Made by a program: the position numbers and the translations under genes
Shown here: positions 23,801 to 35,668 of the stretch, piece after piece
Layout of the letters: every line of letters starts with the position of its first letter
Numbering within the stretch: the first letter of the stretch is position 1
The notes under the pieces: model-generated
Told to the model about the DNA's origin: nothing
What the model saw: the letters and a program-made list of their open reading frames with translations, nothing else
Database searches by the model: none
From: Apostichopus japonicus
Lineage: Eukaryota; Echinodermata; Holothuroidea; Aspidochirotida; Stichopodidae
Length of the DNA: 64,000 nt
NCBI RefSeq assembly: GCF_037975245.1
Contig: NC_092575.1
Span: forward strand, 14,860,310-14,924,309
Direction of reading: 5' to 3'

Positions 23801-24508
23801 ACGATTGAGGGCGCTATTAAAAGAAGTGAATGATAAATATACCCCGATGGATTATTGTCATCTGCTAAAACCAAATGTTTCTCTCTGGCACCACTGGACT
23901 ATAGTATATGCATTGATTCTTGTTTCAATAGTCACAGGTTTTCTTGCACGATTTTAAACATATATAGCAGTATTTTATTACAAACCAAGCTTGTAATAAC
24001 AACTGTGTGCTGATTTTTGATTCACATGGAAAGAGAAATGTTAGGTTAACGAGTGCAGGTATCTTAAGTTTTAACATACATTTATTGGTAATAATGTTGA
24101 ATTGTGATGTTTCTCAGTAATGATAGTTTTAATTTGATATTCTATTTTCAGGTCAAACAGCAACATTTGGAGAGGAACATTCAATTCCTGGCCGATGAGT
24201 TGAAGGTGGTGAGTCGTCAGCAAGCAGAGGATAGAGTTTTCTTTGTCTCGGCGAAAGAAGCTCTCATATCGAGATGTTCCCAGCTACCGAACACTCCAGA
24301 CTCGTGTAAGTTACCAGGAAAAGCTATCTTGAGTTTATATAGCAAGAAACTGTTCAATAACTTGATGTGATTCATTGTGTGCTGCTATTTGTGCTATGGA
24401 GATGTACATAGCTACCAAACACTGCCAACATTTGTAAAGTTACCAGAATAGGCTAATAATACTAAATAGACTGTTAGCATTTTGTGTAATATGATTTGCA
24501 TTTTCCTG

Positions 24509-24573
<65 letters not shown>

Positions 24574-27500
24574 GAAATCGTAGTGAGTTGGAAAATCCAG
24601 AACAGTGAAAAAACTTCCAGCCTCCACCGGGATTCGAACCCAGGCCTCCCGCTTTAGATGCGGACACCCTAACCACTAGGCTATGGACTCTGATTGTATG
24701 TCCAGAGGCTCGAATGCGATAAGGAAGGTCTTAAGTCCACTGTAGGTGTTTGTCACCTGTATCGAACAATACTAGTTCTGTTTTGGTGACATATTTGCCT
24801 TACTCTAGAGATCAAACATGATGCTAATCAACTCAAAATCATTTGTGATTCCAAAAGCCGGATCTCGAAAGAGATACTTTGATATATCTATATATATACT
24901 TAGTCGCTATGTAACTTCACTTTGAGAATTGATCTCAACCTTAGTGAAGATCATTGCTTATATTAGTGTTCATATCTGCTTCCCAACAGCTAACTTCCAA
25001 ATGGCAGAAGGCTATCAAGCAAGGCTGTTTGAATTTGAAAATTTTGAAAGAAAATTTGAGGTAAGTTTCCTTTCCCATTTTTGTCTCTGACATTTGTTTT
25101 GAAATGTAATCTCTAGCAGATATGCATGCGGACAATAATATGTCTACAATTGGTATCTTCTGACAGGATGTTTTTCTCAGGTTCTCATTGAGAATTAATT
25201 GAGAATCTCTGGTCTTAAAGGACATATTTTGAGCGATAAAAATGGTTTTAAAGTTACTTGTACCTTGATGTGATAGGATGTGGAAGAGCTTTACTCACTG
25301 TCATGTACACTTCAAGATTTATGCAACAAATGTTGTTTTGTTCGCCGTGGTTTCAATTTAACCAACCTGCATTTGAATTCACAAAACGACTTGTATCGTT
25401 GATCCTGTTTTCATCGCATTCTTATTACAGGAAACCATTTCCCATTCGGCGGTTAAAACTAAATTTGAGCAGCACGCCAAGCAAGGTCGTCAGATTGTCA
25501 CCTTCTCGCAGGATATCCTTGGAGAGGTGATAGACTCTGCCACGAAGAAGAGGTATGTTCGAGAGCGACATTGGCAAACTTGCCCATTATTTATGAAAAT
25601 ATATATTCATTCCTGGCTGGTGGGATGATATTGTCATTAGAGGAGGATGATATAACATTTATCTGACAATGATATACAGCAGTGGTTCTCAAAGGGGTCC
25701 CTGCCACCTCCCCGGGGATTGGGAAGTCTCAGGGGGGCGCTACAGGGTACACGGGGAGTGGGGGGCGTTGGCAATGATTTGGGGGTCCCTGGCGATTATG
25801 ACACATCGCTGCAGCGATCTGGCCTTGACATAACTGGGAGAGGCGATCTGCATCTCTTCCTCACTAAGATGGAACCAGACATTCGTTATCTCGCAGCGTT
25901 ACACCGGGCTCACCCTTCACACTGACTGAACTACATTTGGGCTCTCTATACCAGTTTCAGAGTATGCCGGCCTTCTGCAGGTTTTTGTTGTTCTTGCAAA
26001 CAGAAAAAGTTAACTGAGAAAAGAAAATATATTGTTGAGATAAATTCATCATCTTGTAGGGAATTCCTATATGCATATCTTCGGACAATCTGATTGGTCG
26101 CTTGAGCGGCCAACTATGAATGGTAGGTCAAGGGGAGGGGGTAGGAGGAGGGGGGCATTGGAACAGTTCAATATGGTGGAAGGGGGGGTCGTCTCAAAAA
26201 GTTTGAGAACCACTGATGTACAGGGACACTACTATGTCCATGTTGTTATGAGTTATGACCCTAACAACCTGACATCTTGCCTTATATTCTGACCTCAGGT
26301 CATCTTGCATAGAACAGAGAAAGGAACAGACAGACAGATTGGAATACGTGACCAAACAGCTGGACCTCCTGGCCCAGGAATGTAAGGACCAGATCAGAGA
26401 TGTGGTAGAGAAAGCCGAGTCAAGGGTAAGCATGCATCTCTATTTTCATTCTTTGGAATTAATCAGCAATACGTAAAGGAAACGATAATGCATGAATGGA
26501 TGGATGAATAAATTTGTAGAATGAATAAAATATTTAACTCGCGTACAAAGCGATCTGGCCACAGTGTGTGATATGTCACTTGCAGCTCTCTGTGCTGCTT
26601 TGGTTACTAATCTGGTTCTGCTTATTTAGTTTTGTTCTCATAGTTGTCCACTAATAGCTTGTTTATTGTATGGTTCAGTTTGCATTCTCTACTGTTTTAT
26701 GTTTACTGTCGACGGGAAATCATTCTCGTTTTGGATTTCTAAAAAGAACAATAAAGTCTCTATCTATTTATCTATCTATCTATAAGGATTGAATGAGTGT
26801 ATCCTATGAATGCAGAATAAATGCATGCATCAGTGAATCAGTAGAAACTGTATAGGTGAACTAAGTAATAAGTGTATTGATGAGTACATTAATGAATGGA
26901 TAAATGAATGAGTTTAACAATGAATGACTGCACGCATTGATGAATGAAAGTATCAATGCGTGACTAGATCCGTGAATAAAAGAATGAAAGCACGAATGAG
27001 TCTATCAATGGATGAATAAAGATGGAATTGATAAATGGATGAACAAACGCATGAATGAATGTCACTCTGTTCTCTGTCTTTTGCCTTTCAGGTGTCGTCT
27101 GCCATGACGGATGAAATCGAGAGACTTCATGTTCTCATCGACCAATTCAATGAACCGTTTAGTTCCGACGGTTTGGTGATCAGAGTCTACAAGGAGGTGA
27201 GATGGTTTTTGAATTTTTTAGGGGGCATGTTTCCACCCATATCTTTAGAACTTACCATATCTGAAAATGTTAAGACAAACATCCCTTGAAATGCATCAGC
27301 GTGTTAGCAAGATGAGCAAGGCTTTGATGTTATTTTTTTTTAATCAGCTGATTTTCTGTATTTTGTGCTCAAAAAAATGTTTCTGTATTTAATTTAGTAT
27401 TCGATGCTCTTTTTTTTTTTCTTTTCTTTTTTTGTATTACATTTTCATACTAAAACACTTTTCTGCTGAGAAATCTCTTTTTTTTCTTTCTTTTTTGTGG

Positions 27501-30500
27501 AAAAATTGCTTATTATCAAGTTTGGCAAGTTGGCCAGCCTAACACAATTACCTGTATTGTATTTTAGGGGCCTAAGGTAAATCAAAATTGAACTTTCTGC
27601 AATTATGGCTTTGGAGATTGACAACTCTGGTGAGACTAGAATTCCCATTGTTTTCTGCAGTCATCCATTTCTATGATTTTCTCTTTCTTCATTTTTGGTT
27701 CTTCCAATTTTCCTCAGAAACTTCAAAAACATTTGGAGTCTGGAATCGGACACAATCTCCACTCCCGTTGCTCAGGGACAGTTTTGAATTCTGTAAAGGA
27801 CGTGCAAACCCAAATGACAGGTATTTCCAATACTAACATACTATAAAATTCCTTTTAGACAAGCAAGTCGTTGCTATGTGGGGTAAAGAGACCTTCATAA
27901 CTTCAACCAATACCGAACTCGTACAAGTGCGAAGTCGAGGGAGAGAGGTTAATCATGTTCGGCCTAATTTTTCATAGGAGACTTTATCCTACTCTTATGA
28001 AATATGTCTAGTTGCATTATCTTATATCAATATTGCAGCTCTGAAATTACTAAATTTCATCATTGAATTTTGTATATATTTTTTTCACAGATTTGATGTA
28101 GGACACCAAATTAGTTGGTTTTAAAACTTAATGGTGATAGAGGATACTGTTATTACCACAACAAATGCAAAGCCTAGAAGGCTATGGTCGTTACATATTG
28201 AAACAAGCTTTGAAGCTTTTAAAATATCTTTTTATCTTAACATATACCAAAGAGGGGCGGGGGAGGGGGGGGGCCACTTGGACTCTATAAGCATTTGTTT
28301 CTTCCTTGTATGAATTTTGTATCAACTATTTGTTGCTTATTTGAAGTGGAGCTAAATTGAAACAGGAAAGAATTCGATTATTTTTTTTCCTTTGTTTTTC
28401 TTCCAGAGAGGATGTCTGCTCTGCTTCCAGACGACTCTAAGGAACGGATGAGCGGTGTCTTCATCAGACGCGATTTCGACCTCAACTACAGACTCGATTG
28501 CCAGTACTTATTCGCGGACTTCAAAGAGAGTCTTGGGTTTAAGTTTTCACTCGGTCTAACCGCGATGATGGAACGGTTTTTGGGACCATCCGGTACCAAG
28601 GCAGCCCTTGTAGGATTTGCAAATGTTGTGAGTTGTTTTTTTCTCTCCATTGAAGTGTGGAAGGGGAGATGGGGAGGGGATGGGGATTTGGAGGGTTTCT
28701 GTCAAAGTGCACTGTATTCCATTTGATAAGTAGCCCAGAAAGGCTGAATGTTTGAGATGAAAACTGAGCATTGTGGAACATATCACAAATGATGAAAAAT
28801 ATGTCCTGCCATTGGAATATTTAGGATTCAAAATAAAGTAAGAGGCAAATAATTCAAGCTTAATATTTGACACCACTGATGGAATTTAGTCATAATTTTG
28901 TTTGTTTATTTGAACAGATTCCCAGATCGATGCCATCAGTTGATGAATCAGCACCGGCCTCCTCGTCAGATCAGGACCTCACCGTAGCCATGATGACAGG
29001 ACTGGCATCTCTGACATCTCGAGCATCAATGGGAGTAGTGGTTGTGTCTGGAGTGGTATGTAGACTGTAGGAGTATGGTTGGATGGGATGGTGTGGTGGT
29101 GTATCTATTAGTACATATAATACATAGTAGTATATGAATGGGAGTAGTGGTTGTGTCTGGAGTGGTATGTACATGTAGACCAGGGTTGTCCAACCTACGG
29201 CCCGCGGGCCACAGTCCGGCCCGCCGCAGGGTTGCATCCGGCCCGCCAGAGATACTCTACGGTGCGAAATTTTAGTGAGCAGATTTATTGATAACAATTT
29301 GAAGCTATATAATCAATCATTCGAACCTTCTGGGTCCAAAAACCTGCATACAGGTCAGTTTGTGTGACACTCTTTTAGCGGAGGGGGGGGGGGCGGCTGA
29401 ACTTTATTCATCTGTTTTATCAGGAAGGAAAATAAATCAGTGCGCTCCGCGCGCAGTGCTCACATTTTGTTGCCTTGGGCTTCGGGCAAAAAATCGAAAA
29501 ATCGAGCGTAGGGTTCATGCGGCCCCCTCCTTCATCATAATCATTCCATGTGGCCCTCCTCTGCAAAAGGTTGGACAACCCTGATGTAGACTGTAGGAGT
29601 ATGGTTGGATGGGATGGTGGTGGTGGTCTCTATTAGTACATGTAATACATAGTAGTATATGAATGGGAGTAGCGGTTGTGTCTTTAGTGGTATGTATACT
29701 CAGATGGTAGGAGGATGTTTGTCTTAGAAGTTTCGGTATAGGAGGGAGGTATTGTTTGAGAGGAGTGAATGTGAGTGCACTTTTATAAGGCCTTGATAGC
29801 AGGCTCTGCTTATCTGAATCTCGAGTGACAATTGGAGTAGTGGTCTTGTCTGGAGTGGTATGTGTACTTACACCGTAGGAGGATGGTACTAGTTAAAGTT
29901 ATGGAAGAGAGGGGGGGGGGGTGTTATGTGTACCTCAAGAATGCCTTGCTGGCATATGACCTAGCAGATCACCTAGTAATGCACCTGCAGTCATTGAAAT
30001 GTATGTCGACATTATACTTCGTTTCGCTAGGAATTGAAATTGAATTACTGCGGTTCCATAAAAAATAATTCAATGTATATTTGGTCATATTTGCCTACCA
30101 TCCAATAATTCACTACAATAGCAAGGAGCCTGTTATTCCAACGCACAATATCTTGGTCTCCTCTATCTCCTCCTTGCAGGTATGGAGGGCCGTAGGGTGG
30201 CGGGTGCTAGCGGTCGCCGGCGGTATCTACGTGGGCCTCTACCTCTACGAGCGGTTCACTTGGACAAACAAGGCCAAAGAGAAGAAATTTAAGACGGACT
30301 TTGTCGCTTATGCTACCGAGAAATTACAGCTTCTTGTCAACTTCACCAGTTCTAACTTTAGCCACCAGATCCAGCAGTAAGTAGTGTAAAATGAATATTC
30401 ATGAATGATTGGCCGTAAAATGAACTAGTAACTTCAACACAGGGAGGAATGGTATAGGCCATGCCAAAACGACTTTGCCTATTCTTTTCAGGGCGTTGTT

Positions 30501-31586
30501 GAAATTGTTATGCAACCTTCACAACTTTTTACCTTATTTTATGTAGTCGTTTAAAACGTTAGCCGAGGTCATAAGTCGTATGTTTTTCGTAAGTTAGTCT
30601 TGTGAAGCATTCGGGAAACCGACCTGACGGTCTAGGTGTTAAACTAAGCAGTCCAGCCAATTTAATTGTTGAGCCTCGGATGATTAAAGGGTCATTTCTT
30701 AAAAACAAAAATTAAAATTGGTACAGAAATACAAGCTGGACTGATAGCAGTGTTATTAATGAGCCGCAAAATAGCAATAATTAATTATTGTGCCTATTGA
30801 TTAATCCTTTCATAAAATGACCTAAGCTGTAAATATCTTTTAAAGTTGTGACACCTAACCAGTACCCGTTTTGATAGACTTTGGCTTATCGTTATTGTAC
30901 TCTCAGTGCTTGACTTAACCTCCTTTATACCAAGATGAGGCTGTAAAATTCTGTGTTTGTATTTTTTTGTCCCCCTTCAGAGAGCTATCGAGTACCTATT
31001 CTCAGTTAGCGCTAGAGGCCGGGAAGGCCAAAGACAATCTTCAGAGAGAGACTGTGGAGCTGGAGGCAGAAACCAAGAAACTGGAGGCAGTCATTTCGAA
31101 AGCTAAAGTTCTAAGGTAGAGTGACATGTTTAAAACACTCCTCACAGTTCAATGTAATTGCATCTTGCAAATTAAAAGCACCACTTTGCATTTTGACTGC
31201 TAGAAAACTTTGCTCATTATCATTTATAAATTGATAACACCATTTGATTGAGTTAGATATTTCGATTTGGATTTATCCACTACATTATCATCATAATTCT
31301 CTTCTCTCACATTAAGACAAAGGATGTGGTTTGTTTATTACATGATGCTCACAAATTGTTTCTAGGTTATTTGAAAAGGATTCTTGAACAGCTAATGGGG
31401 CTGTGTCTTGTTGAGATGATAGCATCGAAACCACATTTTCAGACCGTTCCCAAATTCCCCCTGAATTGTTTTTTGATTTTCTGGTGAAATTTTAAGCATT
31501 TTGCTTTGTCATTCTTTCACAGGAACAAGGCTGGCTGGTTGGATACAGAACTGGAGAGGTTTATATCAGGATTTATTTTACACTGA
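17844..31586 (+). CDS. MFN2: Mitofusin (MFN1/2, Marf), outer mitochondrial membrane fusion GTPase, complete
   Basis: Seventeen coding exons: 17844-18012, 18645-18771, 19791-19953, 21106-21230, 22725-22833, 23311-23418, 24152-24305, 24990-25060, 25431-25552, 26299-26425, 27092-27196, 27718-27820, 28407-28627, 28918-29055, 30180-30376, 30981-31115, 31523-31586. They join in frame to 745 aa (human MFN1 741, MFN2 757). Dynamin-family GTPase motifs are intact: G1 GRTSNGKS (98-105), G2 Thr in GHTTD (about 124), G3 DSPG (194-197), G4 NRWD (253-256). The HR1 coiled coil follows (KTKFEQH region). A hydrophobic double-pass anchor lies at about 603-641, and a C-terminal HR2 coiled coil leads to [13 protein letters not shown]. 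It tethers and fuses mitochondria. One mitofusin serves both roles in most invertebrates, so the MFN2 symbol is by closest naming. The ATG follows an acceptor by 11 bases, so the 5' exon is non-coding. Confidence 0.95.
18190..18430 (+). mobile_element. tRNA-derived SINE, group A
   Basis: It starts with a pol III A box (TTAGCTCAGTAGTTACCG) and has a B box GTTCGAGTC at 18240-18248. A tRNA-unrelated body (CATGGACGTTAAATATG, TCAGCTTGCGGCTTTGAT) and a tail CTAAAATACAATACATACA follow. The body from 18311 is repeated at 38364-38490. It lies in a mitofusin intron. Confidence 0.8.
18832..19060 (+). mobile_element. tRNA-derived SINE, group B (5' part)
   Basis: The tRNA-like head contains the B box GGTTCGAATCC. 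It is followed by the core GTGTCCTTGGGCAAG and CTTCACCCAGGTGTA, shared with the minus-strand copy at 34690-34990. The 3' tail of that copy is not seen here, so this one is truncated or diverged. Confidence 0.75.
19186..19268 (+). repeat. 22-bp minisatellite in a mitofusin intron
   Basis: The unit GAAGTTAGGCTAGTGTTAGG plus CT occurs nearly four times with few changes. The unit itself contains two GTTAGGCT-like halves. Confidence 0.9.
20889..21036. mobile_element. Hairpin element with hammerhead-like cores (Penelope-like remnant?)
   Basis: Two arms of about 66 bp (20889-20954 and 20971-21036) are near-perfect reverse complements, starting GTGTAAAAGTAAG and ending CTTACTTTTACAC. Each arm contains, on one strand, CTGAAGA or TTGAAGA, then a GATCCT/AGGATC (or AGGATA) stem with a 3-nt loop, then GAAAC. 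This arrangement recalls hammerhead ribozyme cores. A direct repeat of about 17 nt (TTTGTCTTTGTAGTCTGT, with a 1-nt difference) flanks the wider region at 20874-20890 and 21093-21110. The second copy is the splice acceptor of mitofusin coding exon 4. Confidence 0.6.
24510..24735 (-). mobile_element. tRNA-derived SINE, group C, with TA-repeat tail
   Basis: On the minus strand the A box TAGCCTAGTGGTTAGGGTG and the B box GGTTCGAATCC are well preserved. The body (TGGAAGTTTTTTCACTGTTC) leads into a (TA)n run at 24515-24572. It lies in the mitofusin intron after coding exon 7. Confidence 0.8.
25680..26215. mobile_element. hAT non-autonomous element, CAGTGGTTCTCAAA ends
   Basis: CAGTGGTTCTCAAA at 25680 and TTTGAGAACCACTG ending 26215 are perfect inverted termini of the well-known hAT type. 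They are flanked by ATATACAG (25672-25679) and ATGTACAG (26216-26223), an 8-bp duplication with one change. The 536-bp interior has no transposase and includes a G-rich stretch. It sits in the mitofusin intron between coding exons 9 and 10. Confidence 0.88.
26640..26785 (+). mobile_element. Possible 3' end of a non-LTR retroelement
   Basis: GAACAATAAAGTCTCTATC followed by a (TCTA)n run resembles the 3' ends of some animal LINE or SINE elements, where the last bases grow into a microsatellite. No reverse transcriptase fragment is visible upstream. Confidence 0.4.
26800..27062 (+). repeat. Degenerate GAATGAAT/GGATGAA tract
   Basis: About 260 bases are built from irregular ATGAATG- and TGGATGAA-like words. 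This is an old tetranucleotide-type array just upstream of mitofusin coding exon 11. It runs nearly to the polypyrimidine tract of the acceptor at 27091. Confidence 0.7.
29031..29865 (+). repeat. Tandem copies of the mitofusin coding exon 14 / intron junction
   Basis: GGGAGTAGTGGTTGTGTCTG with GAGTG|GTATGT appears at 29031 (the true exon end), 29140, 29665 (GGGAGTAGCGG) and 29832 (TTGGAGTAGTGG). Each copy is followed by GGTATGT. The first units are about 109 bp and share the downstream words TGTAGGAGTATGGTTGGATG and CATAGTAGTATATGAAT. The unit between the second and third copies is split by the hAT element at 29181-29583. Confidence 0.9.
29181..29583. mobile_element. hAT non-autonomous element, CAGGGTTGTCCAACC ends
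   Basis: CAGGGTTGTCCAACCT at 29181 and AGGTTGGACAACCCTG ending 29583 are inverted termini. The perfect 8-bp duplication ATGTAGAC flanks them (29173-29180 and 29584-29591). GCCCGCGGGCC follows the left end, as in many animal hAT elements. It is 403 bp with no transposase, and is inserted into a pre-existing tandem repeat in a mitofusin intron. Confidence 0.92.
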
Positions 31587-34500
31587 TAAAGACCCACCCT
31601 AAAGAGAGGTGAGAGGTTGCTCCTCTAAGATGGAGGAGCTGGAATGAGCCGTCAAGGATGCAGAGAGATTATCGAGATTGATAATCGGAATCGCCATTGT
31701 GTTTGCCTGCAAGATACGTTGTGAATGGACCGTTTTTGTAACGCTTGTTAAATTTATAGCTGTGTCGTTTTTGTTATGGTTATCTTAATTGAAGGATGAA
31801 TCGATCGATTGACCTATCAATTGCTTGATCGGTTAATTGATTAAATGATTTGGTCAAAGTGGACCTATTAATGTGTCCCCAGTAATAATACCCGTAAAAA
31901 AGTCACTGGAATTTTTTAAAAAGTCACTGGAATTTTTAAAACGTCACTGGAATTTTGAGAAAAGTTGTGAATGTTGCCAAGCAACATCGAAACACCCTGT
32001 TGCATCTCCAGGGCTTAGTAATCAAGAACTTATTTGCCAAATTGACAAGAACCTTGAATTTGAAGACATTTCAATCTCTAATTAAAGTAGATGAGGATGG
32101 GTAATTGGGTAAATGACTATTCTTGCTTATGAAATATTTGGTTTTCTGGGTGAATGATACATGCTGAAAACTGTTATGCCCATTCCTGGTAATCTAGTGG
32201 TAAATTTGGAAATGTCTTTTGGAACTAAAAAAAGCTGTATCATGACCGGGGAGGATGTTGAGAGCCAGGTCAGACCCAGGGGTCAATTATCAAACCTGAC
32301 CCCCTTTTTGAGTTCTTCACTTTTCCTTAAGTATATTATGAAGGTGAGAATGCATTATCTTCATTGCATATATCTCTGGGACCTCTAATTGGCCCTGGGC
32401 CCCCAGTGTTGGTATGCCCCTGAAACCCCTGCCCCTCCCTCCATCTAATTTAGCCTGATTTAAGCTGCACATGTGCTTGTCAAGTAATTTGTTGAAATAA
32501 GCAAGAAAATAGTGTATGCTTTCATAGCTATGATGGTGAGTTCTCTCTCTCAAAACTCATGAAATATGCAAGTAATTTGTAAGTCACTGGCATTTGTGAC
32601 GATTTGAAGTCATACTTGATATAATCCAGCTTTTCAATCACAAAGAATTGAAAACTGTACAGCAAACTTTCTCACTTGACCCTTGACCTGTAGGTACCAC
32701 ATTCTCATGTGCAGCTGAATGATGAAATTGGTTATAGGTCATTGAGGAATCTTTTTTTAGTACGCTGTTGCTAAGCAACCTCTCTGGAATTAGCCTTAAC
32801 ATGTACTGCCTTGAGTAATATGCTTACTGTAAGATGAAAACCTTACAAAAGGAACCTTCTGTTTACCCTGCCTCCTGTCTTTCTTGTTTCGTGCAAAAAT
32901 GCTTGTTAATATAATAACAAAAACTTTTCAAGGGGATTCAGGACTCATTTCTTTAGATTTATGATAATAATGTTACTTGAGATTTAGACTGGCTTGACGA
33001 AAGATACTTGCAAATAATATAAAGTTGCTTCCTTTTTCTTCTTGGCGTGACAACCAAAAATTACTTGAATTGCAGTAGCACATATTAAAATAGGTAGTTC
33101 TATCTGGAAAATGTAATCACTATACAAAATGTATCACTCTCTATCATCATGGTATGTTGTACTATGTTTAGCATGTGACATGGTCAGTGTCTCCATTGGA
33201 TGCCGTGTGATCTCTTTTAGCCAATCAGATTGTAGCAGTCAAGTTTGAAATGATGTCATTTCTATTAATAGCATCCTTTCTGCTTTTATTTTTGAATCAT
33301 TCTTAACTCAAGGTACTGAATGAGTTGAGACAACATTTTATTGGTGTCTTTATCTTGGAAGAGATGAAGGGGGAGGGGGGGGGGGGGTGGTTGGAGGTGA
33401 GGGTACAGTGATATGCTAAATGTTATTTCACTGAATGTTTTGTGCAATATACTGAATATCAACATCCATATTGGACAAAAAGAAAAGCAAAATAATATGA
33501 AAGACCAAGGAGTGATTAGTTTACACTTTACATAGTAGTCTGAATTTTTTGTGTGTTTTGGGGTCCTGATTTAATGAAACAAATATAGTAAGGTTTTGGG
33601 AATTGCTACAGATCACATGTAGATGGGAAGGGAGCAATAACTCCATCAGATGACAAAAGTCAAATATGTCAAACATTGCTATATATATTATATGCACCAA
33701 ATGGGTATCAAAACCACATCTTCATAGCATGTTTCATTGGGAAGGTGTCAACTTTAATTGTTGGATGTAATTTACCAAAAATGTCTGGCTTTTATAGCAG
33801 AGTGAGTGACGACATCATACATGGTGAGCTATTAAGGTCGTCTGATGTCCGATAAGATAGATTTATTCTCCACACTAAAATGTGCAATTTTTTTGGAAAT
33901 GTGACCACGGTTTGTAAAGATTTGACTGCACTTATGAGGACTAAGATGTCACTATAAGTGATAACAGATACCAGAACATTGGAGGACAAATTAATTTGTG
34001 CGAAATACATTGGAAGGTAAAACAGTCAAGTACTTTCTTACTGGCAGAAGTGAGTTTCAAAAGAGCCATGTTCTTGAGTTGTGATAGTCAATACCTTGTC
34101 AACAACTCTGTTACTGTTCTAAGCAAGTGAATACACCTAAAATCTGTCACTGTTCTGAACAAGTAAGTGTAAAACACCTAAAATCTGACAGTTCTGAAAT
34201 ACCATGAACTCCTTCGAATCTCTCACTGTTCTGACCAACTTGAAGTCCGTCATTCTTCTGAGCAATTTTGAACACTGAAAAATGTGTAACTGTTTTGACC
34301 AAGTTGCAACTCTTAAACCAAGTTTACACCACTCTTATAGCAGGTATGCCAAAAAATGTTGTAATTCGCAGTAATAAATCTGGGCTAAATTTGTTTTGGT
34401 CATTAGATGAATCAGCTAATTAATAGATACAATTCTTCATTTTGGTGTGAAGAGGAATAGATATGCACAGGAAGATTGATGAACGAGCGCTCCCGTTTTG

Positions 34501-34650
34501 ATATACATCTAATGTTGTGAGGTTCTGTGGTATAAATGACACAGAACTAACTGCTATAATGGTCTCCAGATGTTTTTAATTTGTCTTTTTTGTATCTGAT
34601 GGATGTTTTGATGTTCATTGGTGCTACAAAATAAAAGAGTAACATCAAAT
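31587..34650 (+). other. Mitofusin 3' UTR (probable)
   Basis: From the stop codon to AATAAA at 34630-34635 there is no recognised gene. Small repeats occur: three copies of an AGTCACTGGAATTTTT unit (31898-31960) and diverged ACTGTTCTGA-CAAGT repeats of about 45 bp (34100-34325). A UTR of this length is plausible but no transcript is available. Confidence 0.45.
34630..34635 (+). terminator. Candidate poly(A) signal of mitofusin
   Basis: AATAAA in CTACAAAATAAAAGAG, preceded by T-rich sequence and followed by T/G-rich sequence. It is the best-placed signal before the minus-strand SINE at 34690. Confidence 0.45.
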
Positions 34651-34689
34651 ATTTACAACGTCTTGATCTCTTTTCTCTGTCAACATTAA

Positions 34690-34990
34690 TATTTGCTTTT
34701 TATATAGCGCTTTATACCAGCGATAGGTCTCAAAGCGCTTTACAGACGTTGTATTACCCCTGGTATATGATAACCTGTCTCAGACACCCCTCCAGTCGGC
34801 AGCAGTTATATTCTGCGTCCAATGACAAGTTACCTCACAGGTACCCATGTAACCCCTGGGTGGAGAGAGGCAAGTGAGATAAAGCATCTTGCCCAAGGAC
34901 ACAACGTAATGAACTAGGCAGGAATCGAACCAGCAACCCTTGGATCACGAGTCCGACGCCTTAGCCAATTGGCCACCACGCTCTCTAACA
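34690..34990 (-). mobile_element. tRNA-derived SINE, group B, nearly full length
   Basis: Read on the minus strand: a tRNA-like head (GGCCAATTGGCTAAGGCG, B box GGTTCGATTCC), then the core GTGTCCTTGGGCAAG and TCCACCCAGGGGTTACATGG, then a 3' end with TAAAGCGCTTTGAG and GCGCTATATAAAAAG. It shares the core with 18832-19060 and the tail with 42425-42475. Confidence 0.85.
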
Positions 34991-35369
34991 TTCAGATGAC
35001 AAGCTGGAAACGACGGACAGTAAAAGCGAATCACAAAGAACCGCCTAATTCAGCGAAGACTGCTTTGCTTGCTTTATATCACCATGGAAACTTGTGAAAT
35101 AATTGAAAGTTACAAAAAATATAACAATGTATGCGGAAAAACATGTTTTAAATTTTTTATTTTTTTTAGATATGTTTTTAAAAGTTTTTTAACCTTTGTG
35201 ACCATTCCAGAAAATCTAGCAGTAATTACAATCACTGTAAGAATCACACAAAATGGTGTTCATGATATGGAGAACTTCAAACAGGCCCATACTTCTTACC
35301 CCAATCAGAAAACTTTATGAAATAAGTGAGAAACCCACACAATTTTATCGAGACCTGGTAGTATGTTAT

Positions 35370-35660
35370 CAGGCGCGTAGCGAGCAATTTGCCAAGGTAG
35401 GGGCGAACTTGTAGGCAAATTATCGGAGCCGTAGATTTGGCATTGGAAACTATCTAAGCGTAGCGCCACCATAAGTTGGCGCGAAGCGTACAAGAAAATT
35501 TTGGCCAAAAATGCCTTCCAGATTGCTGGATATGGTACTTCCCAGGCCTTGCAAGTAGCATCTAAGCATTTTCTATTTGAAATTACTAGCGATATCATAA
35601 AAACGTACCAAAAAAAATGCTAAAGGGGGGGGGGCGGTCGCCCCCTTGGCTACGCTCCTG
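35370..35660. mobile_element. hAT non-autonomous element, CAGGCGCGTAGC ends
   Basis: CAGGCGCGTAGC at 35370 and GGCTACGCTCCTG ending 35660 are imperfect inverted termini. They are flanked by the perfect 8-bp duplication TATGTTAT (35362-35369 and 35661-35668). It is 291 bp and carries inner GCGTAGCGCC/GGCGCGAAGC complementarity. The same GCGTAGC words occur inside the element at 3707-4658, so the two may be related. Confidence 0.88.
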
Positions 35661-35668
35661 TATGTTAT

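Noticed and set aside
24412..24676. Frames encoding YIYIYI repeats
   Set aside because: Translation of the (TA)n tail of a SINE.
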